Assembly (NCBI GenBank): GCA_933207985.1
Contig: OW240912.1
Span: 200,183,932 to 200,247,931 of the forward strand
DNA length: 64,000 nt
Reading direction: 5' to 3'
DNA from: Pelobates cultripes
Lineage: Eukaryota > Chordata > Amphibia > Anura > Pelobatidae
Position 1 is the stretch's first letter; every line of letters begins with the position of its first letter. The translations under genes were made by a program, and so were the position numbers. Below the pieces are notes generated by a model. That model was not told where the DNA came from. It worked only from the letters and a program-made list of their open reading frames with translations, and made no database searches. Below are positions 9,961-21,260 of the stretch, one piece after another.

Positions 9961-10274
9961 TTTTTTTACACTTATTAATTTATTTTATTTTTATTTCCAG
10001 CCAGCAGGGGGACCACCTGTCATTACAGGCAGCCCTCCTGCTGGCAATGCTGCAGACAGCTATCCCGGCCATGTGATTGTGAAGTCCTTGCAAGGACCTC
10101 ACTCTCACATGGCCAGGGGGGACCGGAGGAGGAGGATCTGCCGCGTGGGGCTCTCTGGGAGTCCCCCCAACCATGATTGCCGGCGTGGGACCGCCGGCGA
10201 CTGGGTAAGTAAGGAAAGACCGGAGGCGCCTAAAATAGGGCGTAATAGTACGCCCTCTGGTCTTAAGGGGTTAA

Positions 10275-11996
10275 TGGTTGAAAATATGTGAGCTATGCCT
10301 GCAGCTACTGAGTAGCAGTATGGATAATAGCACAATTTTAAAACAAAAGAGTAGTCACGAAAACCAACATGTCATAATAATATAGCAAAAACTGAGATGG
10401 CAATTAGTGGAAACTAGTTAGACATGGGTAGGTTACACATAAAAAAAAAACCACTGTGTCTCACTCTCAAGTAATATATATAATTACAAAGTTACATAGC
10501 TGAAAAGAGACTTGCGTCCATCAAGTTCAGCCTTCCTCACATTTGTTTTTTGCTGTTGATTCAAAAAAGGCAAAAAAAAAAAAACAGTTTGAAACACTTC
10601 CAATTTTGCAACAAGCTAGGAAAAAAATTCCTTCTTGACCCCAGAATGGCAGTCAGATTTATCCTTGGATCCAGTAGCTATTACCCTTCATTGAAAGAAT
10701 ATATCCTTGAATATTCTGTTTTTGCAAGTATGCATCTTGTAGCTATTTGAACATCTGTATGGACTCTGATCAAACCACTTCTTCAGGCAGAGAATTCCAC
10801 ATCCTTATTGTTTTTACAGTAAAAAAAAACTTTTCTTTGCCTTAGACGAAATCATCTTTCTTCCAGTATAAACGCATGACGCATAGATACTGCATGTTGT
10901 CGTAGAAAGCCCACAATATTAATAACAATAACATGTAAATGGAACATAGCAAACTCGGTAGAGGATTCGCCATGGTGGCTGCAGAATTTCTGTCCAGGTG
11001 GTATGCAAACATCTATCCTATGCCTGAGTCTGGGTTGTAATTGTCTCTGAAGACATGTTCTACACATGTGTTGTACATGTAATTTTTGGGAGGGTACTCT
11101 AACTTCCCTTCATATAGTAAGCAAGATTGTCCCAGCAAATAGGAAATCATGTCATCTGCTATCAGTAAAACATTGTGTGAAAAGTCTGAAAACCCCATGG
11201 CACATCGTGTCCTTAAAGGAAAGGGTGATGCACATTCCTGGCCTATGACATCAGACTAGCTGCTTTGTACCGGTTTACTAGCATTTGTTTAGCAACAGTG
11301 ATTACAACATCTGTTATACAACTAGAAGTTAGCAGGAAACAGCAGGAAATGTACGTGGCACATCATTGCAATAAGAATGGAAACCACAAGATCCTTCTGT
11401 TATCACCTCTTAACCTGATTATTTAGGCTGATAACAATGCTATCTAGACTATTTCCCACCTCTCTCCTTTCTAGTTTCATTCTCTGTCAGTCTCTTTTAT
11501 CATTCCTATCATCACTTTTAATTCTGTACTAGCAACATGTTTAATAAGAACGTAACTTAACAATAAGCCTAACAGCTATATGCAGGACTGGGTTAAGGGC
11601 TTCATGAACCTGTTGCTAATGATTTTTGTGGTCCTTTTTACAAAAATGTATCAAATGTAAACCCCTTTTTATTTTATTTTTTATTTTATTTTTTTTTAAA
11701 CACCAAAACTAACAAATTTAGTAGTCTTCAGAGTGCCTTAATGAAAAATTATTGAAAGTCTTCCTTTTTGGTTCAGAATAGAAAACTGGATTAATAAAAT
11801 ACACTACTGCAATAAACACCATGATTGCTTAGCAAATACAAGCCAGTGCATGCCAGTATTTGCAGATTATACACAGAGATACTCTCACATACATATCGAT
11901 TTATTCTCAATCACAGTTTCATACACACTGATACATTGTAAATAACAATTACACACAGTTCGAAAAGTAAGGAAGGTTCTGTACGGCATTTAAAAC
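10275..11996. other. gene-free stretch with an old dispersed repeat
   Basis: From about 10485 to 10890 the sequence (ACATAGCTGAAAAGAGACTTG, then TCCATCAAGTTCAGCC, then CAGAGAATTCCACATCCTTA) is a repeat I recognise as common in amphibian DNA, but I cannot name its class. The remainder, to the MITE at 12001, shows no exon, RNA gene or defined element. Confidence 0.4.
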
Positions 11997-12000
11997 TTAA

Positions 12001-12501
12001 AGGGATTCTCCAGTGCTCTGTAGAATCCTGGAGTGCCCCCTTCCCTCCCGCCCCCAATCCCACATTGCTGAAGGGGTTAAACCTGCTTCAGTCACTTACC
12101 TGAATGCAGCGCCGATGTCCCTCGGTGCTGAGTCAGGCTCCTCCCATGCTCCTTCCCTGGCGACATCCACTGGCGGGGAGACCTAATGCGCGTGCCCGGC
12201 AATGGCTGTGAGCGCAAATTAGACCTCCCCATAGGAAATCATTATTCAATGCTTCAGCAACGCTGGAGGTCCTCATGCAGAGCGTGAGGACATCCAGCTT
12301 CGTTTAGATGACCAAAAGAAGTCGGAAGTCCCTCTAGTGGCTGTCTGGCAGACAGCCACTAGAGGAGGACTTAACCCTGCAAGGTAATTATTGCAGTTTA
12401 TAAAAACTGCAATAATTACACTTGCAGGGTTAAGGATGATGGGAGTTGGCACCCAGACCACTTCAATGGGCTAAAGAGGTCTGGGTGCCTACATTGTCCC
12501 T
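12001..12501. mobile_element. T2/Kolobok-like MITE, 501 bp
   Basis: The element begins AGGGATTCTCCAGTGC and ends with TTGTCCCT, between TTAA at 11997-12000 and TTAA at 12502-12505. Inner palindromes include GTGGCTGTCTG against CAGACAGCCAC and TGCAATAATTA against TAATTATTGCA. It belongs to the long MITE type that carries a GC-rich block beginning AATGCAGCGC. Confidence 0.75.
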
Positions 12502-12512
12502 TTAACTTTTAA

Positions 12513-12690
12513 AGGGACACTATAGGCACACAGACCTCTTCGGCTCATTGAAGTGGTCTGGGTGCACAGTCCCTGTCAGTTTAACCCTGCAATGCTAACT
12601 TTGCAGTTAATGAGAAACGGCAATAATTACTTTGCTGGGTGAATTCCACCACTAATGGCTGTCTACCAGGAGCTTCTGGGTTCTTAGACT
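12513..12690. mobile_element. second T2-like MITE, truncated, back to back
   Basis: Seven bases after the previous element, another TTAA (12509-12512) is followed by AGGGACACTATAGGCACACAGACC. The internal words GAAGTGGTCTGGGTGC, TTAACCCTGCAATGC and TAATGGCTGTCTACC match the family. The other end is not found, so the right limit is approximate. Confidence 0.6.
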
Positions 12691-13689
12691 ACTTTTGGTT
12701 GCCTGACTGACACAGAATGTACTCACACTTTACACTGATTCAATACTTTCTTATGGGGTTGTCCTAATGCGATCGCCACACATGCGCTTTAAGTCCTCAA
12801 CATCAGGGGCAATAATAACATGGATATTATTTTTAGCCACCCTCTTCTTTGCTTACCATATTACTTCAAGAGGGTGGATTTCCTTCCCAGTCCAGATGGG
12901 ATTCAGCTGTGTAGTTAGCATAGGATCTCCCACTCATGCACATGAACAGGTCCAGAGTTCAATAGTGGGAGGGGCATAGCCAGGCTCTATTATGGCTGGC
13001 AGAAAATAAATGTTTTTCTGTGATAAAGTCAAACACCTTGCACATTATTGTGGAACTCTGTAATTCTCAAGCACGGCACATTACTATGGAGCTCTATAAT
13101 AGATCAGATTGGGCGCCCCTCTAGTGCAAGAGGGGATAAAAGGTAGCTCCCCATCTTCGTACAACTCCTACAATGCTTTGCCACTGGAGAACTAACATTT
13201 TCCCATCCTTGCAGGGTTGTATTTGTGAGCAGTGTTTGTGCCTTTGAAAGTAAGCATGTAGGGATGTATTTTTATATACAATCACACACAGACTGCCATA
13301 TACACACACTGACACACAGAAACTGACACACACATACATGTAATAAGTTTTATATTTTCAGTCATGCTACTGTTAACATACCATTGTGTACAGGAGGGTG
13401 GCTTCCTTGGGGTACTGCTACTGGCTGAGTTGATGGGAGTATGGGGTCTGCAGCGCTGACTCGTCTTGCTCCTCTTCCCCCATGCTGCCCGTGCCGCCTC
13501 CTCTGCCTCCTGCCTGGGAACTCCCTTTATAGCTGACTAATACTACAGTCTTAAAGGGCTGTGGAGACTAACCTGGCCCCTGTTCAAGGACCACCCGATG
13601 GGACCCTTCAGCGTGCGGGCCCTGGTGCAGCGCACCAGCTGCACTGGCAGTAGTTCGGCCAATGGATCTTTTTCAGCCTATACTACTAT
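12691..13689. other. gene-free stretch
   Basis: No exon is recognisable. A short CACACA-rich run lies at about 13285-13335. A GC-richer block at 13430-13640 has no long open frame with recognisable content. Confidence 0.4.
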
Positions 13690-13693
13690 TTAA

Positions 13694-14293
13694 AGGATCA
13701 CTATAGGGTCGGAAACACAATCATGTATTCCTGACCCTATAGTGTTAAAACCACCATCTAGCCCCCCTGGGCCCCTCATGCCTCCCTAAAAATAGCAAAA
13801 TCTTAATTTTATTCAAGCCTGAAGCTGTAGCTCTGCATGCTGTTTGACTCAAAATAGTCAATAGTCAAAACCTGTCTGCTGACATCATCAGAAGTGGTAG
13901 CCTGATCCAATCACAATGCTTCCCCATAAGATTGGCTGAGACTGACAAAGAGGCAGATCAGGGGCAGAGCCAGCACAATTCAAACAAAGCCCTGGCCAAT
14001 CAGCATCTCCTCATAGAGATGAATTGAATCAGTGAATCTCTATGAGGAAAGTTCAGTGTCTGCATGCAGAGGGAGGAGACACCGAATGTTTAGATGCATT
14101 TTAGACAGCCATGACCCAGGAAGGCTCTCTAACAGCCATCTGAGGATTGACCAGTGAAGTTATCACTAGGCTGTAATGTAAACACTGCATTTTCTCTGAA
14201 ACAGTGTTTACAGCAAAAAGCCTGAAGGTAATGATTCTACTCACCAGAACAAATTCAATAAACTGTAGTTGTTCTGGTGACTATAGTGTCCCT
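13694..14293. mobile_element. T2/Kolobok-like MITE, 600 bp
   Basis: Termini AGGATCACTATAGGGTC and GACTATAGTGTCCCT lie between TTAA at 13690-13693 and 14294-14297. CAATCATG then CCTGACCCTATAG makes a terminal hairpin on the left. The inner pair GTGTTTACAG / CTGTAAACAC-type palindrome around 14170-14215 is shared with other long copies. It is non-coding. Confidence 0.8.
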
Positions 14294-14297
14294 TTAA

Positions 14298-15376
14298 CAC
14301 AGATTATTGCAGAACTCATACCTCCAGAACCAGTCATTTCCCTGCAATTTACATCATCCTTTCCCAACCTAGATTTCCACAAGGCCCTGAAATGTACCCC
14401 TCACTGATAAACATTGCCCTGCAAGGAACTCCTCACTGACAAACTAGAATCACTAATTTTCCTGCAATTTCCTCCCATTCGCCTTCCAAAAACCCTCAGA
14501 AGAACCCACATCTTGCATGCCTGTAAATGTTTCCCATGTTTATCAGCATATCAGACCTATTAGGCGGTGTGAAAATAGAATACTATTCACATGCATAGCT
14601 CAGTGTGATAATGGTATTGTTTATATTATATGTGACCTTGCAATGAGCATAGCTTGGCTCTGTTTGTCTTCTATTATTCTCACCTATGAGATCAGTGATG
14701 GCATGCTGGAAACAACTCATAGCCATCTAACACATACTAGTCTATTCCTGTCTATATGCTGCTCACTATGCCCACCATTTATGCTTCACTCCTACAGGTC
14801 TTTCTCAGCCACTCTGTTTTAAATACTTTTAATTACTTCAGAAAGAGATGTTCTTTGGTTTTCCTATCACTAAACCATAATAACCATTTGTTGTTTAGTT
14901 AGTATTAAATCACTTATTTGCAAGTCTAGTTTGACATGTATGTACGTAGTGGGGAATCTCGATGCAGCCTAGCACAAATCTAAACCCATTTACCCCCCCA
15001 ATAATGACAGACCACTTAGTATGGATGAACAGGCCACAGCATTTATTATCACAAACTAAATTACTGCATAACACATCCATAACTTTATTTATTAAATCTC
15101 TTCTTTCTGTAACCAAAACATTAAACATAAATAAGCACAAATTAACATATATACATATATAACTCCACCCATAGTGTTATACAGTGACCCAACCGTCCTT
15201 GCCAATAAACATACAGTGGTTCCTAATCACCACTTCCTCTAACCTCCCCCCTCGTCATAAAAATCATATATTTCCAATGCCCGCCATCAGCCGTCCTTAT
15301 CCACGCTCGATGGGCACGATAACTCAGGCAACCTAATGTTTAACCTTTTGAAGCAGGGGAGGTTGATTCCATATAC
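14298..15376. other. gene-free stretch, unannotated
   Basis: I find no splice-flanked exon, repeat terminus or RNA gene. The open frames are short and without recognisable motifs. Confidence 0.4.
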
Positions 15377-15380
15377 TTAA

Positions 15381-15867
15381 AGGACCACTATAGTGCCAGG
15401 AAAACATACTCATTTTCCTGGCACTATAGTGCCCTGAGGGTGCCCCCACCCTCAGGGTCCCCCTCCCGCCCGGCTCTGGAAAGGGGTTAAAACTTACCTT
15501 TTTCCAGCGCTGGGCGGGGAGCTCTCCTCCTCTGATCCACCTTCTCTCCTCCTCGTCGGCTGAATGCGCACGCACGGCAAGAGCTGCGCGCGCATTCAGC
15601 CGGTCACATAGGAAAACATTCATAATGCTTTACTATGGACGCTGGCGTGCTCTCACTGTGAAAATCACAGTGAGAAGCACGCAAGCGCCTCTAGTGGCTG
15701 TCAATGAGACAGCCACCAGAGGAAATAGGGGAAGGCTTAACCCATTCATAAACATAGCAGTTTCTCTGAAACTGCTATGTTTATGAAAAAATGGGTTAAC
15801 CCTAGCTGGACCAGGCACCCAGACCACTTCATTCAGCTGAAGTGGTCTGGGTGCCTAGAGTGGTCCT
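15381..15867 (+). mobile_element. T2/Kolobok-like MITE, 487 bp
   Basis: It begins AGGACCACTATAGTGCC and ends CTAGAGTGGTCCT, between TTAA at 15377-15380 and 15868-15871. The left end folds on itself (CCAGGAAAAC against TTTTCCTGG). A GC-rich centre with GCGCGCGCATTCAGCC is followed by the hairpin AGCAGTTTCTCTGAAACTGCT. It matches the element at 43890-44373 in inverted orientation. Confidence 0.85.
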
Positions 15868-15871
15868 TTAA

Positions 15872-16450
15872 ACGTAACCATTCAAACTCAATTGGCAAGG
15901 ACAAAACCCCGGCTAGCTGCGATGAAATATACCAATAGGGCGGGCGGGAGGGAAGCTGTTTGCTGGCCCGAATCCCAAGTGGCACTGAGGTAAGACCTCC
16001 CCCACACTAACTTACACAGAACATAATCCCACCCACACACTCTTTCCCAACCAATCCCATGCATCTATCCCCACACTCCTACATGTGCCCTTGTCCGCTT
16101 AGCTGCGCTATCTCCCCAGGGCCTGTCTGGTGGGAGCTGTGTTATAGGAACACTATAGCATTAGGAATATAAACCTGCATTATATCGTATCCTAGTTGTG
16201 GATTCGTTTTAGGTTAAGGTTTACTCTGAATGTGGTTCACTCTAAATTTGTTTTTGTTTTTTAATTTTGTTAATTATTTTGGGCCTAAACAGACACTGGA
16301 GGGTCTATAGGCCGAGAGGGGTGGCTGGCAAAGGTGAATTTTACTTACCTGAACCTGTAATTCATGGGCACAGCCATGGTCTTTCTGTTGGTTGTCTTCT
16401 GCTCCTAGTGCTACAGCAGGAGTCAACGTTACTACTGTAATCTTTAACAT
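15872..16450. other. gene-free stretch before a Tc1 remnant
   Basis: At about 16143 the words GGAACACTATAGCATTAGG recall a T2-like end, but no partner end is seen. Nothing else is assignable. Confidence 0.35.
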
Positions 16451-16454
16451 GCCT

Positions 16455-16740
16455 CCTTCAGTAAAATAATGCACACTGCACATATTGTTCAGGGATGGTT
16501 TGAGGAACATGACAAAGAGTTCAAGGTATTGCCTTGGCCTCCAAATTCCCCAGATCTTAATCCAATTGAGCAGTGCTGGAACAACAAATCTATCCATGGA
16601 GACTTCACCTTGCAACTTGCAGAACTTGAAGGACCTGCTGCTAATGTCTTGGTGCCAGATACCACAGGACATGTTCAGAGGAACCTCCGTGAGGGGCCAT
16701 GTGAGCCAAACGTTATAATCGTTTGCGTGGTGCCTACTGG
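16455..16740 (+). pseudogene. Tc1 transposase C-terminal fragment
   Basis: The + strand encodes HTAHIVQGWFEEHDKEFKVL followed by PWPPNSPDLNPIEQCW, the segment after the second catalytic Asp and the DxNPIE motif that carries the last acidic residue of the Tc1 DDE triad. It then shifts frame near 16590 into LKDLLLMSWCQIPQ, the usual C-terminal helix. No N-terminal DNA-binding domain is nearby. This is a short dead remnant, different from the Tc1 family at 17264-19021. Confidence 0.85.
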
Positions 16741-17603
16741 AAACCACTAACAGAACGCTACTCGCATTCAGAGTACGTTCGTAAAGAGCAATCACTTCAC
16801 TTCCAGGTCTAATTGGTCCACATCAGTTCACATACATTTTGAGGTCGCAGACATGATGTGAACCAATCAATGAACACATAATGGTATTTAAACTTCTCTG
16901 GCCCTATTTGCTGTGCCCTACCGTGGTTTATGTTCTCGATACTATTTAGTGCATTCCTTTATACATTGTGATATTTCTGGTATTGACCTTGACTTTGTTC
17001 TTGACCCTGAGTTTCTCTGTAACCCCTTCCTGTCTTTTATACCTATTTAATTGATATACTGTCTACATGACTTCGGGTAGTTCTTGTTTTCGCTGTCTCT
17101 CTGTTATCCTGACCTAGGCTTCTATTTTTTTTAAATATGTATTTTATTAAGTTGTTCACAACATTTTCAACTTTTCCATTTTATGTGGTAAAGAGTATAT
17201 TTGGACATAACAATAACACAGATGGGTGCAGACAGTGAACATAGAGGTATAATCCCCTATCTACACCCTGTTCCAAATTATTATGCAAATTATATTTTTC
17301 TCATTTACCTAAATAATTGATGTAAATAATAGTCAGCATAATTCTCATGTTATGAACTATTAAGAGTACAATTCAAATTTTAATGAACAAACCTCCTAAT
17401 GATAACAGTATTTTTTTTAAAACATAAAAAACTTACAATGCACTGTTCCAAATTATTACGCACAGTAAGTTTCAAAACACTTTATAGGTTGTAAAGAACT
17501 GAAAATTGTCATTTGTTGTGTTTGCAGTATATTTACTGAAATCAAAAGCTATTTCAATCAAACTTATAACATTTTAACTTTTTAAACATTTTAACAGGTC
17601 ACG

Positions 17604-18794
17604 TTACATTTTAACATAGGACCCCTTATTTGATAGCAGCTTCACAAGTCTTGCATCCATTGAACTTGGGAGTTTTTGGACAGTTTCTGCTTGAATTTGT
17701 TTGCAAGATGTCAGAATAGCCTCCCAGAGCTGCTGTTTGAAAGTGAACTGCCTCCGACCCGCATAGATCTTTTGCTTGAGGATGCTCCAAAGGTTCTCAA
17801 AAGGCTTGAGGTCAGGGAGGATGGAGGCCACACCATGACTTTCTCTCCTTTTATACCCATAGCAGCCATTGATGCAGAGGTATTCTTTGCAGCATGAGAT
17901 GGTGCATTGTCATGCATGAAGATAATTTTATTACGGAAAGCATAGTTCTTCCTTCTGTACCAGGGAAGAAAGTGGTCAGTCAGAAACTCCACATACTTTG
18001 CAGATGTCATCTTTACACCTTCGGGGACCCTAAAGGGGCCGACCAGCCCTCTTCCCATGATTCCGGCCCAAAACATGACTCCACCACCGCCTTGCTGACG
18101 TTGCAGCCTTGTTGGAACAGGGTGGCTGTCCACCAACCATCCACTATTCCTGGTAGGACACTCTGCCGCTGGGGAATGGAGACTGGGCTCCCAATTCCCA
18201 ACAAATCATCCTGTCACTGGGGAATGGAGACTGGGCTCCCAATTCCCAAAAAATCATACTGCCGCTGGGGATCTGAGCCGATCGCCCAGCATCCCTGTAG
18301 CTCACCCTGCCGCTTGGGAGGGAGGACGCTGCATGTGGACCATCCAGGGTTGCACGGCACTCATCAGTGAACAGGACTGTTTGAAAATTAGTCTTCATGT
18401 ATTTTTCTGCCCAATGCAGCCATTTCTGCTTGGGAGCATTGGTCAGTGGTGGCCGAATAGAAGGTTTTTGAACATTTGCAAGACTCTGGAGGACTCTACA
18501 CCTTGATGTCGGTGGAACTCCAGAGGCACCAGCAGCTTCAAATATCTGTTTGCTGCTATGTAATGATATTTTAGCAGCTGCTCTCTTGATCCGATGCATG
18601 GATCTGGCAGAAATTTTCCTCAATGTGCCTTTATCTGCACAAACCCGTCTGTGCTCTGACTCAGCCACAAATCTCTTAATAGTGCAATGATCACGCTTAA
18701 GTTTTCGTGAAATATCTAATGTTTTCATACCTTGTCCAAGGCATTGAACTATTTCACTCTTTTCGGCAGCAGATAGATCCTTTTTCTTCCCCAT
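17604..18794 (-). pseudogene. Tc1 transposase with minisatellite and frameshift
   Basis: The start ATG is at 18792-18794 (MGKKKDLSAAEKSEI). Helix-turn-helix segments (ISRKLKRDHCTIKRF) come first. The catalytic region shows VLFTDECRATLDGP with the first Asp and IIFMHDNAPSHAAKN with the second. The last acidic residue, in LKPFENLW, is in another frame. Between the first and second Asp, at about 18140-18340, foreign tandem repeats have been inserted, ending the frame near 18144. A second frame change near 17810-17830 separates the second Asp from the third. The gene is inactive. Confidence 0.88.
18140..18340. repeat. tandem repeat inside the Tc1 transposase gene
   Basis: A unit of about 48 bp containing GGAATGGAGACTGGGCTCCC then AATTCCCAA and ATC(C/A)T(A/G) is repeated at least twice. 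Shorter degenerate copies (GGTAGGACACTCTGCCGCTGG before, CATCCCTGTAGCTC and CTGCCGCTTGGG after) flank it. It sits exactly where transposases of this family have an uninterrupted segment, so it is an expansion or insertion acquired by this copy or subfamily. Confidence 0.8.
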
Positions 18795-19462
18795 ATTGCA
18801 TGAAAATGGTGCTCTGCTTAATAATGTGGAACACCCTCCTTTAGTAGTTTTTCCTTAAATTGGGCTCACCTCGCAAGCTAATTATCACAGGTGCCCGAGA
18901 TTGTTTTCAGTGATCAAACGAGCCCTGAGACACAATGCCATCCATGAGTTAAACTGAAAAACAAAATATTTAATCTTTGTGACACTTAAATAGAATTTGC
19001 ATAATAATTTGGAACGGGGTGTAAACGTCTCGTGTTTGTTCACAGCAGCCTCAGACCTGTATTGTCAGGGGTTTGGGCTCCAAAACACGACTACGGCTTT
19101 CTGGTAGTGCTTTGCGGTGTAATTTTAAAGTCTCTTTTGGGGATGACCCCTCACTCAGCAGCTCTCTGTGTAGGTGCCTGGTCTTTTGGCCGCAGCTGGG
19201 GTAACAGGCCCGTTTCTTTCAGAAACGGCTCTGGGTTGGTTAGGGACGTTAACGTGATGTTCTTGCCTCCCATGTCGGCTAAGGGGGATCCCTCCATACC
19301 CCAGCAGTACTTGATAGAGGCGTCCTGCAGTCCCTGGATCATTGCATGATCTCTGATCGCGCGGACACGTCTCTGGTCACTGCTATCACATCTCTAAGCG
19401 CCCTTACTGGGTGCTGCAGCCGATTTCCGCACTTTGAACATCGAGGTGATCATTGTTGTGTT

Positions 19463-19987
19463 TCATGCCCAGGTTACCATATTGTGGACCCACATGTGGA
19501 GGCTCGTATTTTTGACTGCCTCAGGAATGCCTCTGAGATGCAGGTTTTGTCGCCTGTGGTGGACTTCCAGCGTGGTCAGCTGCTGCACCCGAGAGGTAAG
19601 TACTGTGAGGTTCTTGTCTGTGGCTTGTGATTTCTCCTCCATGGAGGCAACTCTTAATTCCAGCTCCTGGAATTTCTGATGGATCACACTTACTTCAGTC
19701 TGGACCACCCGGAGGTCTTCCTTCCATACCCTCCAGAGGTCCACCAGAAGACGCTTGATGTCCCCTTTTGTAGAGGGTGACTCGTCCTCCTCTGACCCCG
19801 ACTGGAGGGAAGCTGCTTCTGACCTTGGTGAAAGTTCCCCATCCTCCTGGGAGGCCTCTGACACCTCTGTGTCGTACTGGGCCTCAGGCGCCATATAAGA
19901 CGGCTGGTGTTGCTCTGGTTGTTCAAAAGAAAGACCTATATCGGGCTGTCTCTGTGTTTCTAATGCTAGGGCTTCTTGTGTTTGCAC
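19463..19987 (-). pseudogene. LINE ORF1-like protein fragment (L1/Tx1 type)
   Basis: The minus strand encodes about 174 residues. An acidic, serine-rich N-terminal part is followed by a coiled coil of roughly residues 80-145 (KGDIKRLLVDLWRVWKEDL and onwards). The motif RRQNLHLRGIPE then starts the RRM domain of L1-type ORF1 proteins. The RRM is cut off after VHNMVTWA, before its usual end. Such proteins bind LINE RNA. I cannot say whether the true start is this Met or one further upstream. Confidence 0.75.
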
Positions 19988-20222
19988 CCCATTGTCTCTG
20001 CTTGAGGGGTGTCTCTGTTCCTGGCTGGAATTTATCTATTTTCGTGGCCGAAATCGTTGTTTTCCCTGGGCCTGTACGGAGCCCCGTGGAAAGACGTCTG
20101 TTCAGTACTGTTGACAGCCACGCACCCCTGACCTAGGCATGTATTTGACCATGTTTTCTCTCTATTATACACTAAGTCTGACTACTCTAAGACCCAGGCT
20201 CAGCGTGTCGGGGTTATACCCA

Positions 20223-21260
20223 GTGGTGCATCCTGGTTTTGTGCTACCCTAGGCATAACAAAACCTGGGAACTCCCCCTCTTCTAAATTTCTTTGTTTAA
20301 AACCAACACGCTTTTTGCCTGACAGACACACACCCTCACTGATGCATACACTGACATACACTCACTGACAGATGCACAGTCATTGTCACACACACTGTTA
20401 ACCAGCTAACCAGCACACACTTCCACTGAAACATACACATTCACAGACATACACACTTACTCACTCACAGTTACTCTCACACACACTCACTGACAGACAC
20501 AAATACACTCACTGACAGACACATACACACTCACTGATAGACACACATACACATTCAGTGACAGACACACATACACAAGCTAACAGACATACACGCTAGC
20601 TAACAGAACTAAACATTCACTGACAGACATACACATTCACTGACAAACACACATACACACTCACTGACAGATGCAAACACACTGACAGACACGCATACAC
20701 GCAATAACAGACACACACTGACAGACACACATGTACACTCACTGACAAACACATATAAACTCTCACTGACAGACACACTCACTAACACATACACATTTAC
20801 TAACAGACACACAAACACATTCAATAACAGAAACACATACACTCTCACTAATATACTAACATACTCACAATAAAAAAAAATTAAAAAAATCAATCCATCC
20901 AGCCTCCCTACTTTGGAAGTGCTTCCCTATTTGGAAGTGCTGGAGTGGATTCTCTATTTCCCTGGGGTCCAGTGGGGATCCTTTAACTGCTGGGCAGGCA
21001 GACAGTCAATGCAAGCGGCGAGGGAGTTCTAATCTCCTTGCTCAGCTTTCTTGCAAGTTGCTTAGTGACGTAATTGTTCCAGCTCTGAGTCCAGCATCAC
21101 TGCAGGGCCTCCAACATGATGTGCAGATACCAGGCTCGGAGGCCCTAAGGTGGCCAGCCAGCTGGCTAATGGGTCCCCTAGAACAAGAAGCTGACAAGGT
21201 CTCTAACAGGGCGTTTGGGGGTGACTTTTTTTGCTGCCCCCATGAAAGTGCAAATGCCTT
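20223..21260. repeat. dispersed repeat with CA-rich core
   Basis: The left side reads CAGTGGTGCATCCTGG then TTTTGTGCTACCCTAGGCAT, and the right side reads GGTGACTTTTTTTGCTGCCCC. I recognise both as the two ends of one recurrent amphibian repeat, class unknown. The interior is the CA-rich array at 20310-20870 plus unique-looking sequence. The limits are approximate. Confidence 0.5.
20310..20870. repeat. CA-rich minisatellite
   Basis: These are imperfect repeats of CACTCACTGACAGACACACA with variable spacing. The minus-strand open frame through it is rich in Val, Ser and Cys and is a repeat artefact. Similar words on the opposite strand make up the array at 7188-7470. Confidence 0.9.

Larger units (their letters stand above)
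8231..10270 (+). mobile_element. piggyBac-like TTAA palindromic element, copy A
   Basis: The termini are CCCCTTAAGGAC and GTCTTAAGGGG, flanked by TTAA at 8227-8230 and 10271-10274. CCC-ended termini with TTAA targets are typical of piggyBac-type elements, but no transposase is present. From left to right the element has a left end, a block of alternating inverted modules (8528-9385), a strongly AT-rich microsatellite core (9470-9960), and a GC-rich right end containing CCAGCAGGGGGACC and GACCGCCGGCGAC. It is 2,040 bp long. Copy B (37451-39560) is nearly identical and in the same orientation; copy C (53520-56333) is inverted and more diverged. Confidence 0.8.
17264..19021 (-). mobile_element. 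Tc1/mariner-type transposon, 1.76 kb
   Basis: The ends are CACCCTGTTCCAAATTATTA and TAATAATTTGGAACGGGGTG, a terminal inverted repeat with few mismatches, flanked by TA at 17262-17263 and 19022-19023. The interior encodes a Tc1-type transposase on the minus strand. The length is slightly above the usual 1.6 kb because of a tandem repeat in the gene. Confidence 0.92.
17106..20120 (-). mobile_element. L1/Tx1-like LINE remnant interrupted by Tc1
   Basis: A poly-T start and 3'-UTR-like sequence at 17110-17262 and an ORF1 coding region at 19463-19987 read in the same minus-strand direction. The Tc1 element 17264-19021 lies between them. Once it is subtracted, the LINE keeps ORF1 and a 3' tail but lacks ORF2, so it was already internally deleted. 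The boundaries at 17106 and about 20120 are approximate. Confidence 0.6.

Noticed and set aside
20609..20893. Minus-strand hydrophobic open frame
   Set aside because: It is the complement of a CA-rich minisatellite, not a membrane protein.
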